Shown: in pieces, positions 10,201 to 16,195 of the stretch
Position numbering within the stretch: the first letter of the stretch is position 1
Layout: each line of letters opens with the position of its first letter
DNA from: an uncultured Flammeovirgaceae bacterium
Lineage (GTDB): Bacteria; Bacteroidota; Bacteroidia; Cytophagales; Cyclobacteriaceae
DNA length: 32,973 bases
NCBI GenBank assembly: GCA_937884755.1
Contig: CAKZYJ010000206.1
Coordinates: 1 to 32,973 of the forward strand
Direction: 5' to 3'
Notes under the pieces: model-generated
Databases searched by the model: none
Told to the model about the DNA's origin: nothing
Seen by the model: only the letters and a program-made list of their open reading frames with translations
Made by a program: the position numbers and the translations under genes

Positions 10201-10451
10201 CCGTTCCCCCGCTCTCCGACACCATGCAGGAATATCATGACAGGGTACTTACTAGTGTTATTACTATAATTGTTGGGAAGATACTCAAGATAGCCAATAT
10301 CTGTGAAGTTAGATACCTTGATTAATTTATTTCTTTGCTGCGCCGAAGATATAGACGTAAGACAAAAAAAGATAATGGTTAAAAATAATACGCTTTTTTG
10401 CTTTTGCTTTGTGATAGAAGATAGTGTAAAAGTAGGTCTCATAGTAAACAT
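7260..10451 (-). CDS. T9SS-exported esterase / parallel beta-helix / PKD / PA14 protein
   Basis: A complete 1063-residue modular exoprotein. Domains: signal peptide (about 1-38); alpha/beta-hydrolase esterase (45-275) with HGVGERGN, nucleophile S160 in GLSLGG, likely D215 and H248; Ser/Pro/Asp linker; right-handed parallel beta-helix (about 300-715) beginning at CGCDHTITAS and rich in YNN turns; PKD/K319-like domain (719-807); PA14 domain (815-950, with SSDDGSLLHING); acidic linker; and a type A T9SS sorting domain (about 983-1063) starting FYPNP and ending in basic residues. The ATG at 10442 is an alternative start. The esterase resembles PHB-depolymerase/feruloyl-esterase-like enzymes, which remove acyl or aryl groups from polymers. 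Beta-helices of this kind include polysaccharide lyases and epimerases. Its place beside the polymerase operon suggests action on the cell's own polysaccharide, but this is inference. Confidence 0.93.
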   Translation of the reverse strand: MFTMRPTFTLSSITKQKQKSVLFLTIIFFCLTSISSAQQRNKLIKVSNFTDIGYLEYLPNNYSNNTSKYPVMIFLHGVGERGNGTSDLHKVKENGPPKLIDEGHNMKFRVGGKDQSFIVISPQLRADYNSWPAFYVDLVVEHVKKTYRVDLDRIYLTGLSLGGGGCWTYINYKAEYAKKIAAVVPVAGHQAYNSSNVSNICSNKVATWAIHSKDDDRTPFQYSKDWVNSINGCSSGLAKLTTYNDLGHSATWERAYRTDHNYHNPNIYEWLLQQKRGSSISETPSPDDPADPPSSSSSGDCGCDHTITASQPYVNGESLGVRPGDVVCVKSGQYPYLNLFNFKGSSSAPITIKNCGGQVRIGNSSTNYGIVMNNNHHIRFTGTGHSGTKYGFKVDGGSKYLGSGFAIAGKSSNFEIDHLDITKVEAGVLAKTNPSCDASTWKGNYTMRNVKFHDFYIHGIKGEGFYIGHTSLKVTINCNGSTKQVEPHRIEGIGVYNNRIENAGWDGIQVAQASKDCRIYNNRIYNYGTANKSSQQAGIIVGGNTTGRVYNNWVKKGTGSGIQIFGTGTITIYNNIIKDAGEDAIFCDDRSPVAMKVRFVNNTIIKARDAGIRMYSDVTSGNVARNNLIVSGNGKYIVKLNGNVKLTESNNYKTSDINKVKFTNPSGEEYKLTSSSPVVNTGADASSYGVNDGYYGNSRPSGGKYDVGASEYAGSVTNQPPTVNAGSDKTIALPTNSVKLTASAFDPDGSIASYQWSKKSGPSASLSNAATKELTASNLVEGIYVFSITVKDNKGASKADDVKVTVNKSTSSGGNGLNYKYYEGNWSSVPNFSSLNPKKSGTVSNFKLAPRSRDEEFAFEFTGYIDIATSGTYTFYTSSDDGSLLHINGSKVVDNNGLHGKRERSGSKYLSKGKHAIKVSFFERRGGQVLEVRYKGPNISKRLIPNNVLYRNNSTREEWSSKGISDEEVAFRDDLEMEEEILFYPNPVLRKLNISVLGMKGEKVTLKVFGNNGALLHENKVTAVRETESFQLDMNQFASGSGLYYIVLETESGKRDIRKIIKQ
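8682..9551 (-). repeat. Beta-helix module, copy 2 of a dispersed duplication
   Basis: This segment matches 605-1473 at protein level over its whole length and at DNA level in many patches. The esterase modules (about 9627-10319 here versus 1855-2547 in the partial gene) also align, but the PKD module does not lie at the same place. The duplication therefore predates or accompanied a domain rearrangement. Confidence 0.75.
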
Positions 10452-10796
10452 ATCAATATTATGAAACCTCTTGGCGCTAATTTCTTGCCACTAGTATACT
10501 TTTAAACTAGTACCATTTCGATACTTTTACTTAAGTTATTGTCTGTCGATTGGTTAGGTCAAACTACATTTATGTAACAATCAAGGTATTGCTTAGACTA
10601 AACCCAGAATATTTCACAAGAAATTATTCTATTAACTAACTCTTATGAAATTACTTTATGTTTATCATAAAATGTATTTATGCTTAAAGTCGACAATTAA
10701 TTCCTCTCTATTTAGATTTCTCTTCTTTCTTAGATTTGTAATATCCCTATCTTAATGATAAGCACTGTATCATTATGAAATTATGGCAAAGACTCT
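10452..10796. other. Gene-free spacer between polymerase and esterase genes
   Basis: These 345 AT-rich bases contain no convincing reading frame. An 8-base inverted repeat (TAATGATA and TATCATTA, 10753-10775) starts 22 bases past the polymerase stop codon and might stall transcription, though no U-run follows it. The promoter of the esterase gene must lie here, but no exact TAnnTTTG box is visible on the minus strand. Confidence 0.5.
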
Positions 10797-12281
10797 TTAC
10801 TTGGTCAATTTGTCAAACTTTTGTAGGCATACCACTATAGCCAGAGCCGGATAAAAAATTAAAGATCCTGGCAGTTGCCCGATAGCCACTTGAGCGTATT
10901 GAGCAATAATTACCGAGTAAAACATAGTGATAAATCCGATATAATACGTCCTTACCTTTCTGTTACGGCTCCGATAGTATCCAGCTATACTAACCCGCAA
11001 AATAATAAAATATAGGATACATGTAAGAATCAGTCCAATCCATCCAGTTTCCAGAGCAGTTCTAAGATAACCACTATCGGGTGGGAATCCTGCTAATGGA
11101 TGATCAGGGTTGTATTTTAGCCCTGTTACCCCACTGGTAGCCAACCCACCTCCGATCGGATGATCATATATATAAGGTTGTATACTTGCTCTATTAATAT
11201 CTCTGACGTTTAAGGAAGCATCTGACGAAAACTCAAACGTCGACCTTATCCTATTAATTGTCGAATTTCCATAAATTGGACCAAAGATAATTATAACAAA
11301 TACAGCCAGAAAGACTGTAGTAAGAATCATAGTATTTCTGTGGGTAATGGTCATAATTACAAAGATGGCGAAACCCGCTGGCAACATGGCATATGCTGTA
11401 CGAGTTCCTGAGTATGCCATTCCCAGAAACATAATAATACTAGCGACAATCAGTATAATTCTATTCTTTAACGAGACTGGACCAGTAGCTAATACCAAAG
11501 CAAATAGACCACTAATTGCCATAAGAATACCAAAGGCAGTAGGATCTGATAAAAATGAAAACTTCCGGAAACGCCCTTCTATAAAGTAAAGTCCAAAACG
11601 TAAATCATCTTGACGCACCCAATTCTCCTCAAATGGTAATAACCCAAACCATTCCTGATAGCAGCCGTACAATCCAGCCAAGAATGCTAGCCCTATCCAT
11701 ATAATGACAAATCGCTTAAGAAAACGTATGTTAAAAACATACAACACCACAAAATATGCCATGATAAAACCCAAAAGCTTTCTCATAATATGCAACCAAC
11801 CATCTAGTGAATGCATTTCAGGATTAAAAGCTTGAATGATCATATAAGCTACGTAGATCAGGTAGATTATAGTGACTGGGTTATTAGTATACTGCCACTT
11901 TCGTACGTTCTCCGTTGACTTTTTAAAGAAGATGCCTAAAAAGGTAACAAACAGTAATACTTCTACAACCGCACCTAAAGGAATTTCCTCACCAAAATAA
12001 CGTTTAATGATAAATATGAAAAATGATGAGAATAAGGTGAATAAAAATCCGAATTCGGCATTGAAGAGGCAAACTACAGCTACTACTCCGCCGACGATTA
12101 CCATCGTGAGGATCATTGCTAACGTTGCACCAATCTTTGAAAATAAAAAGGCAAGTACAACTGCACTCAGAAATAAGAAGGCATATCCAAGTGGGTTATT
12201 CAGCTTTTCTTCCAGAATTTTTTCGGATAGCCAGAGTACCAGACGGTCTATGTATCTCTGTTTTCTTTCTACTTTTTCCAT
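10797..12281 (-). CDS. O-antigen ligase/polymerase family protein (Wzy-type)
   Basis: A 494-residue integral membrane protein with roughly 11-12 hydrophobic segments. Between about residues 345 and 420 lies the large periplasmic loop typical of the O-antigen ligase/polymerase family. It contains an Arg-rich start (STINRIRSTFEF), then YIYDHPIGGGLATSGVTG and a GYLRTALETGWIGL segment matching the family's HPIxGxG...ETGxxG pattern. In a locus with a flippase and a phosphoglycosyl transferase, the likely role is polymerising lipid-linked repeat units at the periplasmic face. WaaL-type ligase function cannot be excluded by sequence. It is last in the minus operon starting at 14959 and follows the 35-residue membrane ORF by 22 bases. 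Confidence 0.88.
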   Translation of the reverse strand: MEKVERKQRYIDRLVLWLSEKILEEKLNNPLGYAFLFLSAVVLAFLFSKIGATLAMILTMVIVGGVVAVVCLFNAEFGFLFTLFSSFFIFIIKRYFGEEIPLGAVVEVLLFVTFLGIFFKKSTENVRKWQYTNNPVTIIYLIYVAYMIIQAFNPEMHSLDGWLHIMRKLLGFIMAYFVVLYVFNIRFLKRFVIIWIGLAFLAGLYGCYQEWFGLLPFEENWVRQDDLRFGLYFIEGRFRKFSFLSDPTAFGILMAISGLFALVLATGPVSLKNRIILIVASIIMFLGMAYSGTRTAYAMLPAGFAIFVIMTITHRNTMILTTVFLAVFVIIIFGPIYGNSTINRIRSTFEFSSDASLNVRDINRASIQPYIYDHPIGGGLATSGVTGLKYNPDHPLAGFPPDSGYLRTALETGWIGLILTCILYFIILRVSIAGYYRSRNRKVRTYYIGFITMFYSVIIAQYAQVAIGQLPGSLIFYPALAIVVCLQKFDKLTK

Positions 12282-12303
12282 ATCACACTAGCTTCACACA
12301 TGC

Positions 12304-12411
12304 TTAGAAAAATAATATCTTTATAAACAAGAAAATCATAGTAAAGGCAACGAATAATGTTACTATAATCTCTAGGATCGAGTCATCAGAAAATTTACCA
12401 TTCTTGCTCAT
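12304..12411 (-). CDS. 35-residue single-pass membrane microprotein
   Basis: A short frame runs from the ATG at 12409-12411 to the TAA at 12304-12306. Its start codon shares four bases (ATGA) with the TGA stop of the upstream glycosyltransferase, a classic sign of translational coupling, and it ends 22 bases before the polymerase start. The product has a polar N-terminus (MSKNGKFSDDS) followed by a single strongly hydrophobic helix of about 22 residues with one Lys near the C-terminus. I recognise no family. The position between glycosyltransferase and polymerase suggests a small membrane partner of the Wzy or Wzx protein, which is inference. Confidence 0.6.
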   Translation of the reverse strand: MSKNGKFSDDSILEIIVTLFVAFTMIFLFIKILFF

Positions 12412-13622
12412 ACTTCAATCATTTTGTTGAAATCACTGAACATATACTTTTTCATTTTTTCTACACTATCCTGCCATGTATGAGAGAACGCCAGTTTTAT
12501 TCTTTTTTCTACTTGGCGATCATTCTCCTTTTCTTGTAATGCTTTCTTAATATTAGCTATGTAATCTTCCGCACTTTTCCCTAAGTAAACATATTCTTTA
12601 AACATATTCATTGTCTCAGTAGCAGTAGCCACTACTGGTTTACCCGTAGCTAAGTATTCGTCTATTTTTCGCGGATAGTTACCAATTGTTGATGGATTAA
12701 TTGCTTGTGGATTTATACATACATCAAAGTTAGCAATGTAGTCTGGAACTTGTTCTTTTGGCGCAATCCCGAGAAAATGAATATTAGGTAAGCTGTGTAA
12801 GTCACTTTTTTGAAACCCTTCGTCTTCAGGGCCTACTAGCACAATACTCCAATCGCTATTTCTTTCAGCAATATATCTTATCACCGATATATCCAGCCTT
12901 GATGACAAAAGAGCACCTACGTAGCCTATAATAGGTCTCTTAATATTTTCTAAGTTCTTCGGAATAAGCCTTTTTCTCTCAATAAAATCACTCAGATCAC
13001 ACCCCTGACCAACATCAAACGATTTTTTGTTATATCTTGAAGCATATGATGCTAAGTAGGAAGAATTCGCCAACACCACATCAACTTCTTGAATGATTTT
13101 CTGCTCGTATCTTGCCCCATGTTTCTTAAAATACGACTGCTCGGTTAGATAATCTCTAATATAATAAACTGTTTTCACCTTTGTAATATAATCTTTGAAG
13201 TAGCGACCTCGCAAGAAATCATTGTCTATTAATATGGTAACATTATTAAATGAGAGTCTTTTCATAGTGTTACTTACAACACTAGCTAAACGATTACCAT
13301 TAACTCTACTCATAAAGTCAAATAGCCTTCTTGACCCAATCCACCCTATTGATTCTAAAACGATAGGTGGACTATAGACCCACAAATTCTCACTCACTAG
13401 TTCTAAAGCATCTTTTTTCCCCCGGATAACCTGAAGCCTGTTTTTCACCTTTCGATCCCGAAAATGTCGTATCCATGAGAAGCGATCTAAAGCGCGGTTT
13501 ACATATAAAACGCGATGACTTTTTGATAGTTCTAATGCAATATTCTTACAGTTACTCCCGATCTCAATATCCCATGGCTGTAGACCGATGATCACAAAAT
13601 CTGTTGATAAAGAGCTATCCAT
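12408..13622 (-). CDS. TuaH-like glycosyltransferase (GT-B fold)
   Basis: A 404-residue cytoplasmic protein. The N-terminal half has a DFVIIGLQPWDIEIGSN start similar to teichuronic-acid TuaH-type glycosyltransferases. The C-terminal half has the GT-B donor-binding pattern: IGYVGALLSSRLD, VCINPQ, then PRKIDEYLATGKPVV (about 317-331) with E322 and a later E336. It should transfer one sugar from a nucleotide donor to the growing lipid-linked repeat unit; the sugar is not predictable. It sits two bases after the flippase gene and overlaps the microprotein start by ATGA. Confidence 0.88.
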   Translation of the reverse strand: MDSSLSTDFVIIGLQPWDIEIGSNCKNIALELSKSHRVLYVNRALDRFSWIRHFRDRKVKNRLQVIRGKKDALELVSENLWVYSPPIVLESIGWIGSRRLFDFMSRVNGNRLASVVSNTMKRLSFNNVTILIDNDFLRGRYFKDYITKVKTVYYIRDYLTEQSYFKKHGARYEQKIIQEVDVVLANSSYLASYASRYNKKSFDVGQGCDLSDFIERKRLIPKNLENIKRPIIGYVGALLSSRLDISVIRYIAERNSDWSIVLVGPEDEGFQKSDLHSLPNIHFLGIAPKEQVPDYIANFDVCINPQAINPSTIGNYPRKIDEYLATGKPVVATATETMNMFKEYVYLGKSAEDYIANIKKALQEKENDRQVEKRIKLAFSHTWQDSVEKMKKYMFSDFNKMIEV

Positions 13623-13624
13623 TT

Positions 13625-14959
13625 CTAAAGAATTCTTTTACTTCTAATTATTCTATATATATCTTTATAAGACACAAAAATATCCATAAATATTTTTAGC
13701 GCATTAACTCCTAGTTTTTTGTATAATACCGTCTGACTAATTAAGTAGCTTACTAAATAGGTAAACAATGTACCGTAAGCGGCTCCTAGTAACCCAAAGA
13801 GCTTGATAAATACGTAGTTAGCAATAACGTTTGTGACTGCTAATGTAAAGATTACTTTAAAGTTAATATTTGGGTAGCCAGAAGCGTCCATCAGGGTTCC
13901 AAACTGCTTCAAAAAAGGCAGAAACAGACCGTAGAGGATAGTAACTTGCAGAATCCCTGCAGCTTCCACATACCCTGATCCGGCTATAATATGCAATATA
14001 GACTCAGGAAATAATAAAATGATAATGCTAGCCGGTAGTAAAAGTGCCATAATGATACCAACAGATCTTTCATAAAGGTATTTTCCTGAACTCTTATCCT
14101 CATTTATCATTTTCACACTTTTAGGAAAGATGACTTCAGCTGCTACTGTTGATGGAATATCAAGAAGGTTAGTAATTCGAATAGACACATTGTAAAGTGC
14201 GACTGCAGCGGTAGAAATATAGGAGGCAATCATAATTTGATCTGTACTTCTAAATATTAAACTACTAATGTTAGTAGCTAGCACAAACTTTCCGTAACCC
14301 CATAGTTTCTTTACCCATAATACTGAGTAAGTAATTTTCTTCGCTAGAAACTTCCTAGCGTGAGCATATCCCACAACAGATCCAAAGCCTATTCCTACCG
14401 CCTGTAAAAGCACTAGATAATGAAGCAATGTATAGCCATCAAACCAAAAAGTTAAAATTACAACTGAAGCAAAAAAAAACCCTTGACGAACTAAATAACT
14501 CGCTAGGATGCCTGAAAATGAAGAGTTTGCCTGTTGTATGTATTCAAAATGAGAGAAAGGAATCAATATTATTAGCGCAATAATATAATAGCAGAGCATT
14601 GTAGCTAGAGATGGAATATTCCATAGTTCTCCTAAAAAATCAGCACTTAAAAAAATTATAAACCCTGCTAATAAAGAAAAAAGACTATTAATAGATAAGG
14701 AGGCTGTTTCAATTTTACTATGTTCAGACTGGGGTTCTGAATTAATATATTTGATCAATGCGTTTTTAACCAGTCCAGCCTTACTGGTCTCGAGAATTGT
14801 GATAATTGTAAAGAATAAAGACCAAGTCCCCATTTCCTCTTTGGTAAGCACTCTTACTAACAAGAAGAAGCTACCAAACCCAAAAATCACAATACTTACC
14901 TTTTGCAATAGAGAGGCTATTCCTGAACGTACATAATATGAGGACTCTTTAAATTTCAA
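13625..14959 (-). CDS. Wzx-type polysaccharide flippase (MOP superfamily)
   Basis: A 444-residue membrane protein with about 12 hydrophobic segments, and an N-terminus (SGIASLLQKVSIVIFGFGSFFLLVRVLTKEEMGTWSL) with the look of the polysaccharide-biosynthesis/MurJ-MATE class. It would move undecaprenyl-linked repeat units across the inner membrane. The frame begins with a TTG at 14957-14959; the next in-frame ATG (codon 43) would remove TM1, and upstream only ATA/ATT codons occur before a stop, so the TTG is chosen. It is the first gene of the minus operon flippase-glycosyltransferase-microprotein-polymerase and is divergent from the acyltransferase at 15125. Confidence 0.9.
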   Translation of the reverse strand: MKFKESSYYVRSGIASLLQKVSIVIFGFGSFFLLVRVLTKEEMGTWSLFFTIITILETSKAGLVKNALIKYINSEPQSEHSKIETASLSINSLFSLLAGFIIFLSADFLGELWNIPSLATMLCYYIIALIILIPFSHFEYIQQANSSFSGILASYLVRQGFFFASVVILTFWFDGYTLLHYLVLLQAVGIGFGSVVGYAHARKFLAKKITYSVLWVKKLWGYGKFVLATNISSLIFRSTDQIMIASYISTAAVALYNVSIRITNLLDIPSTVAAEVIFPKSVKMINEDKSSGKYLYERSVGIIMALLLPASIIILLFPESILHIIAGSGYVEAAGILQVTILYGLFLPFLKQFGTLMDASGYPNINFKVIFTLAVTNVIANYVFIKLFGLLGAAYGTLFTYLVSYLISQTVLYKKLGVNALKIFMDIFVSYKDIYRIIRSKRIL

Positions 14960-15064
14960 TTGATAATAACTAGGATATATCCAGTAAATTTAACAAAGTA
15001 AATATACTACTCTAATAAAATATATAATAATAATATATAATAAGTTATATATTATTTAATTTAT

Positions 15065-15080
15065 TGGTATAAATATACCA
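15065..15080. promoter_or_regulatory. Palindrome in the divergent flippase/acyltransferase promoter region
   Basis: A 16-base inverted repeat, TGGTATA-AA-TATACCA, lies in the very AT-rich 165-base divergent spacer, 45 bases before the acyltransferase ATG. A near-consensus -7 box, TATATTTA (15089-15096), lies just downstream. It may be an operator, but chance is possible at this base composition. Confidence 0.35.
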
Positions 15081-15124
15081 TATTTATCTATATTTACTTG
15101 ATGACAAGTAATATATAGTAGGGA

Positions 15125-16195
15125 ATGCCAAACAACTCGCTATTCAACAGCAAGTCTATTTTAGAAGGAAAGCGTTTGCCTTGGGTTGACTATGCAAAAG
15201 GCATTGCCATTGTATTGGTAGTTTACCGCCACGTACTTATTGGCTTTACAAGATCAGGTCTGGAAGCAAATAAATACTTAATGCTAGCTAATGAAATGGT
15301 ATTCAGTTTCAGGATGCCGTTATTCTTTATTATTGCAGGAGTCTTTATTGAGAAAAGTCTTGGCAAGAGATCACTAAGCAGCTTCACAAAGTATAAGTTT
15401 GATACAATATTGTATCCTTACCTTATCTGGGCAACGATACAAGTTTCATTACAAGTAGCTTTATCACCGTATATAAATGCCAACCGCGGATTTATTGATT
15501 ATCTCTATATTTTGATTCATCCTAGAGCCATTGACCAATTTTGGTTTCTATACGCTTTGTTCAACGTTAGTGTCGTATATGGTCTTATTCAGCGCCATGC
15601 AAAACTACCTATTTACTGGCACCTCGTTTTAGCATTACTAGCTCATTATCTATCAACTTTTGTACAAGAATATGGCTTGATCCATGACTTATTGTACTAC
15701 TACATTTTTCTACTGCTTGGTGCGTACTCTGCCAACTTCTTTTTAAATAGAGAAAACTACCAAACACTGTCTTCAGGTAAACTTACCCTTCTAATAACAC
15801 CCATATTTATTGGCACCCAATGGTACTGGCTTACTACTCCTGATATTAATTTCATCTTATTTACCGGCATCGCGTTGATTGGATGCTTCTATATCTTATG
15901 CCTGTCTTTTATTTTGCAAAAAAATAGCTTGCTAAGATTTATTAGAATTATAGGTTATCACTCGCTTTACATCTACCTACTTCACGTATTAGTTACCTCA
16001 GCTGTACGAGTAATTGCTATAAAATTGGGGTTTACTTACGTTCCAGTATTATTGGTTATCAACATTTTCTTGGGAACCTGTATACCAATCATGTTTTACA
16101 ATATTGCAAAAAGAAGCTACCTGAGTCTATTATTTGAACCGAAAAAAGCGAAAGTGAATAAAAGTACTCTTGGAAGGAAAAGCACTTCTTTCTAG
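15125..16195 (+). CDS. Acyltransferase-3 family membrane protein (first)
   Basis: A 356-residue protein with about 10 membrane segments. The first carries the family signature LPWVDYAKGIAIVLVVYRH with the likely catalytic His at position 36. Acyltransferase-3 proteins move acetyl, succinyl or similar groups onto sugars of surface polysaccharides, usually from the cytoplasm to the periplasm. The gene is transcribed alone, divergent from the flippase operon, and converges on the co-polymerase gene with both stop codons overlapping at 16192-16195. Acetylation of the exopolysaccharide is likely from context, but the acyl group is unknown. Confidence 0.88.
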   Translation: MPNNSLFNSKSILEGKRLPWVDYAKGIAIVLVVYRHVLIGFTRSGLEANKYLMLANEMVFSFRMPLFFIIAGVFIEKSLGKRSLSSFTKYKFDTILYPYLIWATIQVSLQVALSPYINANRGFIDYLYILIHPRAIDQFWFLYALFNVSVVYGLIQRHAKLPIYWHLVLALLAHYLSTFVQEYGLIHDLLYYYIFLLLGAYSANFFLNRENYQTLSSGKLTLLITPIFIGTQWYWLTTPDINFILFTGIALIGCFYILCLSFILQKNSLLRFIRIIGYHSLYIYLLHVLVTSAVRVIAIKLGFTYVPVLLVINIFLGTCIPIMFYNIAKRSYLSLLFEPKKAKVNKSTLGRKSTSF

